In this document: positions 34,490 through 44,109 of the stretch, in pieces
Layout of the letters: each line of letters begins with the position of its first letter
How positions within the stretch are numbered: the first letter of the stretch is position 1
NCBI RefSeq assembly: GCF_001461695.1
Contig: NZ_AUTC01000066.1
Location: forward strand, 96,087 to 160,086
DNA from: Sinorhizobium fredii USDA 205
Lineage (GTDB): Bacteria > Pseudomonadota > Alphaproteobacteria > Rhizobiales > Rhizobiaceae
Direction of reading: 5' to 3'
DNA: 64,000 nucleotides
Position numbers and translations under genes: made by a program
Notes under the pieces: model-generated
Told to the model about the DNA's origin: nothing
Seen by the model: only the letters and a program-made list of their open reading frames with translations
Database searches by the model: none

Positions 34490-37400
34490 TGCGCTATGCC
34501 GAACTGCAAGTCACCACGCATTTCTCGTTCCTCCGCGGCGCGAGCTCGGCGGAGGAGCTGTTTGCGACCGCAAAACTGATGGGCATTGAAGCGCTCGGCA
34601 TTGTCGACCGCAACAGCCTGGCAGGCATCGTGCGGGCGCTGGAAGCCTCGCGCGCGACGGGACTCAGGCTGATTGTCGGCTGTCGGCTTGATTTGGCCGA
34701 CGGCATGTCGATTCTCGTCTATCCGACCGATCGTGCCGCTTATTCGCGGCTGACAAGGCTGTTGACCTTGGGCAAGGGCCGGGGCGGGAAGGCAAAGTGC
34801 GTGCTGCATCTGGACGACGTGGCGCTCTATGCCGAAGGTCTGATCGGCATCCTGGTGCCGGACATGCCGGACGACGTCTGCGCCGTGCAGCTCAGGAAGA
34901 TGGCCGAGGTCTTTGGCGATCGCGCCTATGTCTCGCTCTGCCTGCGCCGCGCCCCAACGATCAGCTGCGACTGCACCAGCTGTCGAACCTTGCCGTTAAG
35001 CACCGGGTAAAGACGGTCGTGACCAATGATGTGCTGTTTCATGAACCCGGCCGCCGGCAGCTGCAGGATGTCGTCACCTGCATCCGCACCAGAACCACCG
35101 TCGACGACGTCGGCTTTGAGCGCGAGCGGCATGCCGACCGTTATCTGAAGCCGCCGGAGGAAATGGCTCGACTTTTTCCTGGTTACCCGGAAGCGCTGGC
35201 GCGGACGATGGAGATCGTCGAGCGCTGCAGGTTTTCGCTCGAAGAGCTGGTCTATCAGTACCCCGAGGAGGCGCTGATCCCGGGGATGACGGCGCAGCAG
35301 TCGCTTGAGCACTACACCTGGGAGGGCGTCAAGACACGTTATCCCGAAGGGCTTCCTGCGAATGTCGAGAAGACGATACGCCACGAGCTCGCTCTGATCG
35401 AGACGATGAAATATGCGCCCTACTTCCTGACCGTCTTCTCGATCATCCGCTATGCCCGATCGCAGGGCATTTTATGCCAGGGCAGGGGATCGGCCGCCAA
35501 TTCCGCCGTCTGCTATGTGCTCGGCGTCACCTCGATCGACCCCGACACCAACGATCTCCTGTTCGAGCGCTTTGTCTCCCAGGAACGCGACGAGCCGCCC
35601 GATATCGATGTCGATTTCGAGCACGAGAGGCGCGAGGAGGTGATCCAGTGGATCTACAAGACCTACGGCCACGACAAGGCGGCGCTCTGCTCGACCGTCA
35701 CGCGCTATCGTGCCAAGGGCGCCATCCGCGATGTCGGCAAGGCGCTGGGTTTGCCGGAGGATCTGATCAAGGCGCTGTCGTCCGGCATCTGGTCCTGGTC
35801 GGAAACGGTCGGCGAGCGCCAGGTCCGCGACCTCGGCCTCAATCCGGAGGACCGGCGGCTCGCCTTGACTCTACGACTTGCCCAGCAGCTGATGGGCGCG
35901 CCACGCCATCTTGGCCAGCATCCCGGCGGTTTCGTCCTGACCCACGACCGGTTGGATCATCTCGTGCCGATCGAGCCGGCGACCATGGTCGACCGGCAGG
36001 TGATCGAATGGGACAAGGATGACGTCGAAGCGCTCAAAATGATGAAGGTCGACGTGCTGGCGCTCGGTATGCTGACCTGCATGGCCAAGGCTTTCGCCCT
36101 GATCTACGAGCACAAGCATGAGGATCTCGACCTTGCGACCATCCCCCAGGAGGACCCGGCGACCTACGCGATGATCCGCAAGGCTGACACGCTCGGCACC
36201 TTCCAGATCGAATCCCGCGCCCAGATGTCCATGCTGCCCCGCATGAAACCCAGAACCTTCTACGATCTCGTCATCCAGGTGGCGATCGTCCGCCCCGGCC
36301 CGATCCAGGGCGACATGGTCCATCCGTATCTGCGCCGGCGCGAGGGCAAGGAGAAGGTCGAGTACCCGACACCCGAATTGGAGGCGGTCCTCCATAAGAC
36401 GCTGGGCGTGCCACTGTTTCAGGAGTCGGCAATGAAGGTGGCGATGGTCTGTGCGGGGTTCACGGGCGGCGAAGCCGACCAACTCCGGAAATCCATGGCG
36501 ACCTTCAAGTTCACGGGCGGCGTTTCACGCTTCAAGGACAAGCTCGTCTCGGGAATGATCAAGAACGGCTACTCGCCGGAGTTCGCCGAGAAGACATTTT
36601 CGCAGCTAGAAGGCTTCGGCTCCTACGGCTTCCCCGAGAGCCATGCCGCGTCCTTCGCGATGATCGCTTACGCCTCCAACTACGTGAAATGCCATTTTCC
36701 GGATGTCTTCTGTGCGGCGCTTCTGAACTCGCAGCCGATGGGCTTTTACGCTCCCGCGCAGATCGTCGCCGACGCGAGGAAGCACGGCGTTGAGGTCCGT
36801 CCCGTCTGCATCAATCGGTCGCGATGGGATTGCACGCTCGAGCCGATTGCAGGCAGTGATGGGCATGCAGTCCGGCTCGGCATGCGTCTGGTGCGCGGTC
36901 TGGCGATTGCCGACGCGGCGCGCATCGTCGTCGCGCGTGCTGACGAGCCCTTCGCATCGGTCGACGACATGTGGCGGCGATGCGGCGTGCCGGTCGCCTC
37001 GCTCGTCGAGCTCGCCGAAGCCGATGGCTTCCGGCCGTCATTGCGACTCGAGCGACGTGATGCGCTCTGGGCAATCAAGGCGCTGCGCGACGAACCGCTT
37101 CCGCTGTTCACGGCGGCGGCCGAACGGGAGGCTCGGGCAATTGCCGAGCAGCAGGAGCCGGAAGTCAAGCTCAGGCAGATGACCGAAGGCCACAACGTCG
37201 TCGAGGACTACAGCCATATCGGGCTGACGCTCCGGCATCATCCCTTGAGTTTCCTGCGGAGCGACCTTGCCAAGCGTCGGATCGTCACCTGCGCCGAAGC
37301 GATGACGGCGCGCGACGGGCAATGGCTGATGGCGGCCGGGCTGGTGCTGGTGCGACAGCGACCAGGGTCGGCAAAGGGCGTGATGTTCATCACCATCGAG

Positions 37401-37751
37401 GACGAGACCGGTGTGGCAAACGTCGTCGTCTGGCCGAAGCTCTTCGAGCGGTCGCGCCGGACAGTCCTCGGCGCCAGCATGATGGCAATCAACGGCAGGA
37501 TCCAGCGGGAAGGGGACGTGGTGCACCTGGTCGCCCAGCAGCTCTTCGATCTCTCGACTGATCTGTCGAGCCTTGCCGAGCGCGACGGCACATTCCGGCC
37601 GCCGACCGGCCGCGGCGACGAATTCGCCCATGGTTCTCCCGGGAGCCCCGATTCCCGCGAGCGACCGGTCCCGGGAGTTCGGGCGAGGGATATGTTCACA
37701 CCGGATCTTCATATCGATACACTGAAGATCAAGAGCCGGAATTTCCAGTAG
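34489..37751 (+). pseudogene. dnaE2: DnaE2 error-prone DNA polymerase III alpha subunit, single frameshift
   Basis: Starting at ATG 34489, the PHP-domain end reads MRYAELQVTTHFSFLRGASS. The frame runs into a stop at 35010, but after about 34950 homology continues one frame over ([14 protein letters not shown], then to 37751). The break is at CGCCGCGCCCCAACG, where one base appears to be missing. Corrected length is 1087 residues, normal for rhizobial DnaE2. Polymerase motifs are intact: [37 protein letters not shown] (catalytic aspartates), and the OB-fold near the end. DnaE2 makes the damage-induced mutations of this cassette. Confidence 0.85.
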
Positions 37752-37790
37752 AGCGCCGGCGCGCCGGCTCCTGGTCGTCACAAACTAAGA

Positions 37791-38050
37791 TCAGCGGTCA
37801 TCAAGAGCTTCGAGCGCCTGCTCGGCGAAACCAGGTGACGTGAGCGCAAGTCTTTCGATCAGTTCCCGTATGGTCAGCGCTGGTCGCCGGTACGCAGCCG
37901 CTTGAACTGTGATCGCCTCGAGTACCTCCGTTGGATTTTTCGCGAAGATTTGCGAAAGGAATTCATCAGGAGTCAGGGCAACAATGCCATCGGGAAGGTT
38001 GCCGAAATCGCGGATGTTCGACGTCACGATGACCGTAGCTTCGACCGCTT
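37791..38050 (-). pseudogene. PIN-domain toxin, C-terminal fragment
   Basis: From about 38050 the minus strand reads VEATVIVTSNIRDFGNL, IVALTPDEFLSQIF and YRRPALTIRELIERLAL to a stop at 37791. This is the last third of a VapC-like PIN_3 toxin family, including the TSNIRDF segment with the last aspartate of the site. The N-terminal two thirds are absent. An excisionase-type antitoxin of the kind that usually precedes this toxin lies just beyond, but on the opposite strand. Confidence 0.65.
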
Positions 38051-38075
38051 AGCGTTTATGCGTCATATTGTCGGC

Positions 38076-38582
38076 ATGGCCGTATCACATCGCACATCGC
38101 CGGATAAAAATTCCACCAAAACCTCGAATGCCATTCCGGCACCCGAGAGGTCGGCTGCTGCGCGCGTCGCATCGCTATTGCTGGCCAACTCGAAGAAGCG
38201 CCAAGGCATCGTTCAGGTTATTGATGTGGATGGCGAGCGCCAGGAACTTCCTAATGCCTTAGCCGAGGTCATGTATCGGGCCGCCGAACTCCTCGCCGAG
38301 GGACGAGCGGTGACGGTGCTACCTGACGAAGAGATGCTGTCGACGCAGGCCGCAGCGGACATTCTCAACGTTTCCAGGCAATATCTCGTCCGATTGGTCG
38401 ATACCGGCGAGCTTGCTGCGGAAAAGGTGGGCAGTCACCGGCGCTTGCGGGCTACGGATGTTGCGGCATTCAAGGCCGCTCGAGATGCTAAGCGGGCGTC
38501 GGCACTCGATCGGTTGGCGTCGCTGAGCGAGGACGTCGGCGGATACGAGCTCGAAACCAAGCGTCGCTCACCTCGAGCGTGA
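38076..38582 (+). CDS. Helix-turn-helix (excisionase-type) antitoxin
   Basis: 168 residues from ATG 38076 (another ATG at 38058 is possible). The conserved core is LPDEEMLSTQAAADILNVSR and QYLVRLVDTGELAAEKVGSH, an excisionase/MerR-like DNA-binding domain, followed by RRLRATDVAAFKA. Such proteins are the antitoxin and repressor of PIN_3 toxin pairs. At its TGA a GTG (38579) opens a frame beginning NTVLC, like the usual toxin start, but homology is lost at once. The cognate toxin is therefore missing and only a fragment lies inverted upstream. Confidence 0.75.
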   Translation: MAVSHRTSPDKNSTKTSNAIPAPERSAAARVASLLLANSKKRQGIVQVIDVDGERQELPNALAEVMYRAAELLAEGRAVTVLPDEEMLSTQAAADILNVSRQYLVRLVDTGELAAEKVGSHRRLRATDVAAFKAARDAKRASALDRLASLSEDVGGYELETKRRSPRA

Positions 38583-38670
38583 ATACTGTACTCTGTCAGC
38601 CGTTACTCACCAAAGCTTGTATCGAAACTTCGGCAGTGCGACGGACGCATCGCTTTCCCCCTCACGCCCT

Positions 38671-38877
38671 TCACTCACCTATCAAGCCATCGAAAACTTC
38701 GAGCATGGCGTCACTGATGGCCTTGCCAAGCGCGGCCGCGGTTTCCACTAGGGCCTCTTCGTTCATGTCACGCGCCGCCATTGCAAAGGCAGCACCTTGG
38801 GCCGTCACGATTTCCTGCGCGCGCTGGATCGCCCACAGAGCAAAGTCGCTGCGGCCAGTGATTTCCACGGTTTCCAT
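38671..38877 (-). CDS. Small hypothetical protein
   Basis: 68 residues, start at ATG 38877 preceded by GGGGAGAATTC. The product is rich in alanine and helical: FALWAIQRAQEIVTAQGAAF and LVETAAALGKAISDAMLEVF. No family recognised. The good ribosome binding site and amphipathic composition support it as real; a promoter would lie in the A+T-richer DNA above 38880. Confidence 0.55.
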   Translation of the reverse strand: METVEITGRSDFALWAIQRAQEIVTAQGAAFAMAARDMNEEALVETAAALGKAISDAMLEVFDGLIGE

Positions 38878-39174
38878 GAATTCTCCCCTGATTTGGTCGA
38901 GTGCATGCCTTATAGCGAATTCGGCGGATAATGGAGGCCGTCGGGTCGTTTTGACAATGAGCTCGGGTAAACGAATGACGCAGCAGTGCGGTCTGTTTTT
39001 TGTGAAAGAGGCGGTCCGCTCCATCGCTCGAAGACGGCAGAGTCAATTTATCCTGTCACCTCGTTCTCCCATAAATAGGCCGCCGCCTTTCCTCCGGTTC
39101 TTTCCTGGGACGCTCAACGATTGGGATTGAACTGACCTCTGACGGTTCAGGACACGCTTTGAGCCAAAGTGCAT

Positions 39175-39290
39175 AAAAAAATCGGGCCGCCGGAAAAACC
39201 GAGGCCCGTTGAAGTGTGAAGGTACCTAAACCTTCAGAGGGGAACAGCCGACGCGATGGCACTGGGAGGAGAAGCCATCAATCTGCATCA
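39175..39290 (-). ncRNA. Second anti-Shine-Dalgarno small RNA (cuckoo / alpha-r14-like)
   Basis: On the minus strand a hairpin GATGGC / GCCATC (39279-39274 with 39260-39255) exposes CTCCTCCC in its 13-nt loop (39271-39264). A second hairpin GAAGGT / ACCTTC follows (39235-39230 with 39223-39218), then a terminator: CGGGCC / GGCCCG stem (39208-39203 with 39188-39183) and seven Ts (39181-39175). The 5' end is not certain. Just upstream, 39301-39312 holds the palindrome CTATGCCCATAG in the likely promoter. It shares the anti-SD loop with the plus-strand RNA at 2902-3017. Confidence 0.75.
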
Positions 39291-39312
39291 GCTATAGGCA
39301 CTATGCCCATAG

Positions 39313-39883
39313 ATTGTGCGATCGGCTATCACTTATTGTGCAGTGCAGCTATGCGTTTTCGCGGGTGCGAACTCAAGGTCTCCATCGCAAAGCTTGATTG
39401 GATGGCCGGACGGGCGTCGACGTGTTGAAACGCGGTCGGGACGGCGAAGTGGTTGCAGCGGCCGAGGGTGTCGCCCGCGGTGATTTTTCGCTGAACGGCC
39501 GTAATCACGCCGCCCCCGGGTGTCGAGAATTCCGCCTTTCGGGTGGCACCAACCGCTAGCAGGGTTTCGACGCCCCAAAGCAGCGCGTACTGCTCCGACC
39601 CGAATCTATGACATCCCGTTGAACCTGTCCTGGAATCTCTTCGTCCGCCCGCGCGAATACCCCTGACTTCTTCTACGGACTCCCTGGGACCGATGGCCGC
39701 GAGTAGGATAGGGAATGGCGGTGGCGGGGCGGAAGATAGTCATCTGCGGTTTGCAATGAGGCGGGTGCCATTCGGGAACGGTGAAGGTTGCGGACCGGCA
39801 AGGAGGGAGAGGGGGAAGGGGCGTTCGCGGTGGGTTGCGGTTGTCGGAGAGAGGCTCCGGCCAGCCCGCTACGGAGAAACGAT
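39313..39883. other. Region between the small RNA and the ParB-like gene
   Basis: No confident gene. On the minus strand 39331-39600 keeps an open frame reading EQYALLWGVETLLAVGATRK, AEFSTPGGGVITAVQRKITA and LSSHPRKRIAALHNK, which looks coding but has no start and no family I know; it may be a gene fossil. The right part (39700-39880) is a GC-rich leader of the ParB-like gene, ending in the ribosome binding site CGGAGAAACG. Confidence 0.5.
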
Positions 39884-42040
39884 ATGGCACAGGCCAACCA
39901 GAAAATCACCCTCAACGCCGGGCGCGACATACCCTTCAACAAGCTCGTTCTCAGCCAGCAGAACGTGCGCAAGACCAAGGCGGGCGTATCGATCGAGGAG
40001 CTCGCCGAAGACATTGCCCATCGCGGACTTCTGACCAGCCTCAATGTTCGCGCCGAAGTCGATGCAGACGGCAAAGAGACCGGCATCTATCGTATTCCGG
40101 CGGGCGGCCGTCGCTACCGCGCGCTGGAATTGCTGGTCAACCAGAAGAAGCTGTCCAAAACCGCCGGAATTCCCTGCATCGTCAGCAAAGGCGAAACTCT
40201 CGAAGTCGAGGATTCACTTGCCGAGAACGTCAAGCGCCTCGATCTACATCCGCTGGACGAGTTTCGCGGTATGATGGCGCTGCGCGAGCAGGGGCTCGAC
40301 GAGGAAGAGATTGCCGCCCGCTTCCACATTTCGGTAGCGACGGTGAAGCAGCGCCTGCGGCTGGCCGCCGTCTCGCCCCGCCTGCTCGAGCTCTATGCCA
40401 ATGACGAGATGAAGCTCGGCCAGGTCATGGCATTTTCGATCACCAATGACCACCTCCGGCAGGAGCAGGTTTGGGACACGATCTCGCGGTCCCATAATCA
40501 GGACGCCTACTATATCCGCCGGATGCTGACCGAAACCGCGGTTCGGGCATCCGATCGACGCGCCGTCTATGTCGGCATCGACGCCTATGAGGCTGCCGGC
40601 GGTGTCGTTATGCGCGACCTGTTCGAGCAGGATAATGGCGGGTGGCTGCAGGACCCAGCGCTGCTCGAACAGCTCGTGCTCGAGAAACTGGCCGCCGACG
40701 CCGAAGCGCTGAAGACCGAAGAGGGCTGGAAATGGGTCAATGCCGCCTTTGACTTTCATTATGGCCACACCTCCGGCCTCCGCCGCTTCTACGGTGAACG
40801 GGTGGAGTACACCGAGGAGGAGCTTGCACGCCATGACGCTCTAAAGGCGGAATATGACAGGCGCGATGCCGAATATGCCGCGGCGGAAGACTATTCCGAG
40901 GAAACCGAAGCCCGGCTTGAGGAACTCGGCAACGCGTTGGATGCCCTGAACGATCGGCCTTATGTCTTCGATCCCGAAGAAGTCGCCCGCGGTGGCGCCT
41001 TCATCTCGCTTGCCGTCAATGGTGAGTTGAAGATCGAACGGGGGTTCGTCCGGCCCGAAGATGAACCTGTCGTCGAGACGGCCGGCAGTGATGTCGATGA
41101 TCGCGACGACAACGGCAAAAGCGGTGACGATGTCGTTGCTGCTCCTGCAACAGGCGGGGTCTCGATTAACGGCAAGCCTGTGGGTATCGAGGAACCGGAG
41201 GAAGATGACGGGAAGATTCGTCCGCTCTCCGACCGCATCATCGAGGATCTGACGGCCGCCCGTACTGTCGCGCTTCGCAACGCGCTTGCCAATGATCCGG
41301 TGATGGCCTTTGTCGCGGCCCTGCATGTGTTCGTCCTGAAAACCTTCTACAGATACGGGTCGGACTCGTGCCTGGAGATCACCGCGCAGCAGACCGCGTT
41401 CAGCCAGACGCAGGGGCTCGGCGATACGGTCTGGGCGAAGGAGATCGAACAGCGGCAGGAGTCCTGGGGCCATGATCTTCCCGGCAATGCCGACGAAGTC
41501 TGGGACTATCTGATCGCTCTCGACGAGGCCAGCCGCATGGCGCTCTTTGCCCATTGCGTCTCCCTGTCGCTGAACGCCACGATCCAAGCCTGGAACCGGC
41601 GCTCGAGGGAAGTCGCCCATGCGAAGCAGCTTGCCCACTCGATCGGCTTCAGCATGGTCGAGGCAGGCTGGACGCCGACGGTAGACAACTATCTCGGGCT
41701 CGTCACGAAGGCACATATCCTGCAAGCCGTTCGCGAGGCGAAGGGCGAACAGTCGGCGCAACTCATCGATCACCTCAAGAAGCCCGACATGGCGCGTGAG
41801 GCCGCCCGGCTGCTGGAAGGAAGCGGATGGCTCCCTGAAGTGCTGCGGCTCCCGGTCGACGAGATCCCGGCCGAGGCCGCTGCTGCCCCCGTGGCGGATG
41901 CGGACGGGATTATCGATGACAATGCCGTGGAAAGTGCTCACGTCGAACTGCCGGCCTTCCTGACGGAAGGCGCCGATGCCGAAGAGGCATCCGTCGATCG
42001 TGCGGAGCATGACGGCGAGCGCCTCGAAGCAGCGGAATAA
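39884..42040 (+). CDS. Large ParB/Spo0J-family nuclease-like protein of the plasmid backbone
   Basis: 718 residues from ATG 39884. The ParB N-domain is complete: GGRRYRALEL (74-83), ENVKRLDLHPLDEF (114-127) and the helix-turn-helix EEEIAARFHISVATVKQRLR (140-159). The long C-terminal part (300-718) has acidic linkers and no known domain. It is distinct from RepB and typical of rhizobial and other alphaproteobacterial conjugative plasmids, where its job is unknown; ParB-type CTPase or nuclease activity is possible. An intrinsic terminator follows 28 bp after the stop. Confidence 0.88.
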   Translation: MAQANQKITLNAGRDIPFNKLVLSQQNVRKTKAGVSIEELAEDIAHRGLLTSLNVRAEVDADGKETGIYRIPAGGRRYRALELLVNQKKLSKTAGIPCIVSKGETLEVEDSLAENVKRLDLHPLDEFRGMMALREQGLDEEEIAARFHISVATVKQRLRLAAVSPRLLELYANDEMKLGQVMAFSITNDHLRQEQVWDTISRSHNQDAYYIRRMLTETAVRASDRRAVYVGIDAYEAAGGVVMRDLFEQDNGGWLQDPALLEQLVLEKLAADAEALKTEEGWKWVNAAFDFHYGHTSGLRRFYGERVEYTEEELARHDALKAEYDRRDAEYAAAEDYSEETEARLEELGNALDALNDRPYVFDPEEVARGGAFISLAVNGELKIERGFVRPEDEPVVETAGSDVDDRDDNGKSGDDVVAAPATGGVSINGKPVGIEEPEEDDGKIRPLSDRIIEDLTAARTVALRNALANDPVMAFVAALHVFVLKTFYRYGSDSCLEITAQQTAFSQTQGLGDTVWAKEIEQRQESWGHDLPGNADEVWDYLIALDEASRMALFAHCVSLSLNATIQAWNRRSREVAHAKQLAHSIGFSMVEAGWTPTVDNYLGLVTKAHILQAVREAKGEQSAQLIDHLKKPDMAREAARLLEGSGWLPEVLRLPVDEIPAEAAAAPVADADGIIDDNAVESAHVELPAFLTEGADAEEASVDRAEHDGERLEAAE

Positions 42041-42068
42041 TCGTTCCCAAACCCATTGCTCAATTGGA

Positions 42069-42094
42069 GGCCCGGCCACTGTGTCGGGCCTTTC
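42069..42094 (+). terminator. Intrinsic terminator after the ParB-like gene
   Basis: GGCCCG (42069-42074) pairs with CGGGCC (42085-42090) around a 10-base loop, followed by TTTCT. Confidence 0.65.
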
Positions 42095-42248
42095 TGATTT
42101 CTGAACGTTGGAGACAGAGCAGTCTCGCCGGGAAGGGGCGGCTGGGATCGGCAGGAGAGGGAAGAGAGGGGCCAGGGAGGGTTGAGGCCGGGCGATGGAG
42201 AGGGGGTTGTCCGGCCTGAACCCTGTCGCCTCTCTGGAGAGTAAATCG

Positions 42249-42671
42249 ATGTCGACACCCGTGATTGCGCCCCAAAGCGCCACCATCGTCCCCGAAGCGC
42301 GTCGTCAGGAATTCCTGCCGACCCTGTTCGGTCGTTCACTCATGATCGTCGCCGAGAACGCAGTCTATAGCTTGATGGAGCGGCTGAGCCCGCTCGATTA
42401 TGGCGGCGGCTTCTGGGATTTCTACGAATACGAGGGCAAGCCGCTGTTTCTCGCTCCGACATCCAGATCGCGGTTTCGGATCATCGGCGACATTACCGGA
42501 TTTCAGGGGGAGGTGTCCGCCGAGGCCGCCGGCATCATCGCCACGCTGTTCGCCTTCTCCCATCTCTCCTTCAAGTATCAGTCCGAACATCTCTCTGAAG
42601 GCTACGGCCGTCTCTACGCCTATTCGGCCGACCATCCGGAAGCTGCCGAGATATTCCAGGCGATCGATTGA
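42249..42671 (+). CDS. ardB: Antirestriction protein, ArdB/KlcA family
   Basis: 140 residues. The family signature is present: FLPTLFGRSLMIVAENAVYS, then SPLDYGGGFWDFYEYEGKP, LFLAPTS and EVSAEAAGIIATLFAFSHLS. ArdB/KlcA proteins protect incoming plasmid DNA from type I restriction, by an indirect mechanism. The ATG at 42249 was chosen because the family aligns from MSTPVIAP and GGAGAG lies upstream. It belongs to a row of separately terminated small backbone genes. Confidence 0.88.
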   Translation: MSTPVIAPQSATIVPEARRQEFLPTLFGRSLMIVAENAVYSLMERLSPLDYGGGFWDFYEYEGKPLFLAPTSRSRFRIIGDITGFQGEVSAEAAGIIATLFAFSHLSFKYQSEHLSEGYGRLYAYSADHPEAAEIFQAID

Positions 42672-42772
42672 GATCCAATACGCGCCGCTCTCGGGTGGCG
42701 CACCCGAGCGTCCCGCCTGCTTGCCGCGTCGGACAGGCGCTTCGGCGGCGAGCCATCTTCATCCACCCCACC

Positions 42773-42806
42773 AGCCCGGTTGTCGCGAAAGCGATCAGCC
42801 GGGCTT
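42773..42806 (+). terminator. Stem-loop between ardB and the DUF932 gene
   Basis: AGCCCGG (42773-42779) pairs with CCGGGCT (42799-42805) and contains an inner TCGC-GAAA-GCGA stem; followed by TCTTC. It could terminate ardB or shape the leader of the next gene. Confidence 0.5.
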
Positions 42807-42828
42807 CTTCGTTTCAGGAGATTTGAGC

Positions 42829-44019
42829 ATGAACACCATGATTTCCAGCCCGCGGCCGGTCTCGTCCGGCTTCAAGGTCGATATTTCCCGCGGCGAACGC
42901 ATCGGCCGCGTCTCATCCGAATGGTTCTCGCGTCCCGACGATGAGCGCTATCTGTCGCTCTCCGATCTTCATCGCGCGGTCAGCGCCAGAACCGATCGCG
43001 CCCGTGTTCGAACGGTTGAAAGCGTGGAGGTCCGCGTGGAAGCCACCCGTGACAATGCCGAGCGTCTTGCCTTGATTGTTCCCGGCGGGCGTGAGCCGAT
43101 TGCACCGACGCATTGGAGCTACGGTCAGCTTTGCAGCCTGGTCGGAGCGCCTGCGAGCTATATGCGGCAACTGCCTGCGCCGCTGGCCGCGATCAATCTT
43201 CAGCACGGGCTCCTCAACCACAACTCCGAACTGGTCAAAACACTGGAGATGGATGACGGCCGCGTCGAGCTGCGGGCGATGACTGGCCCCGAATACGGCC
43301 GCATCTGGGATAAAGATCTGGTCGCCGCCGTGATGAGCATCGCCGGCAACGGAACCGGCGACACGATCTGGAAGGTACCGGGCGTGCTCGATTGGTCAAC
43401 CATGACCCACAATCCGTTCGTCGATATCACCAAAGATACGACCACGCTCTATGCCAGCGACCGCGATGTGTTTCTGTTCCTCGTCGACGACATGCATCCG
43501 ATCGAGGCTGGTCGCCTGCCGAACGGTGAGCCGGATCTCTACTTCCGCGGGTTCTATGCCTGGAACTCCGAAGTCGGGTCCAAGACACTCGGCATAGCAT
43601 CGTTCTATCTGCGGGCGGTTTGTGCCAATCGCAATTTGTGGGGCACCGAAAATTTCGAGGAAATTACCATCCGGCACTCGAAGTTCGCGGCGCAACGTTT
43701 TGCCCATGAAGCCGCCCCGGCGTTGACGAACTTCGCCAATTCCTCGCCCGCGCCCTTCATCGCCGGCATTCGCGCCGCACGTGAACGGGTCGTTGCGCGA
43801 AATGACGAGGATCGCTCGGATTTCCTCCGCAAGCGCGGCTTCTCCAAGGCCGAAACCGGCAAGATCATCGAGACGGTGCTTTCCGAAGAAGGGAGGCCAC
43901 CGGAGAGCATCTTCGATTTTGTCCAGGGCATCACGGCACTTGCCCGCGGAAAAGCCCATCAGGACACGCGGCTCGAACTGGAGGGCAAGGCGAGGAAGCT
44001 ACTGGAAAGCGCAGCCTGA
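42829..44019 (+). CDS. DUF932 protein
   Basis: 396 residues from ATG 42829, preceded by CAGGAG. Conserved DUF932 segments: THWSYGQLCSLVGAPASYMR (about 90-109), LHGLLNHNSELV-type QHGLLNHNSELVKTLEM, ASDRDVFLFLVDDMHPIEAG, FRGFYAWNSEVGSKTLGIA and RNLWGTENFEEITIRHSKFA. The family is common on conjugative plasmids and phages with unknown function. A terminator follows 42 bp after the stop. Confidence 0.88.
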   Translation: MNTMISSPRPVSSGFKVDISRGERIGRVSSEWFSRPDDERYLSLSDLHRAVSARTDRARVRTVESVEVRVEATRDNAERLALIVPGGREPIAPTHWSYGQLCSLVGAPASYMRQLPAPLAAINLQHGLLNHNSELVKTLEMDDGRVELRAMTGPEYGRIWDKDLVAAVMSIAGNGTGDTIWKVPGVLDWSTMTHNPFVDITKDTTTLYASDRDVFLFLVDDMHPIEAGRLPNGEPDLYFRGFYAWNSEVGSKTLGIASFYLRAVCANRNLWGTENFEEITIRHSKFAAQRFAHEAAPALTNFANSSPAPFIAGIRAARERVVARNDEDRSDFLRKRGFSKAETGKIIETVLSEEGRPPESIFDFVQGITALARGKAHQDTRLELEGKARKLLESAA

Positions 44020-44061
44020 CTGCGGATTCTTCGCTCGCGCCTCTCATCCATCCCTTTCATC

Positions 44062-44086
44062 GCCCGGCCATTGCGCCGGGCTTTTC
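44062..44086 (+). terminator. Intrinsic terminator after the DUF932 gene
   Basis: GCCCGG (44062-44067) pairs with CCGGGC (44076-44081), followed by TTTTC. Confidence 0.7.
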
Positions 44087-44109
44087 GCATTTCACCGAAA
44101 GGCAATGCC

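Noticed and set aside
40841..42286. Minus-strand open frame of 481 codons
   Set aside because: Antisense to the ParB-like gene.
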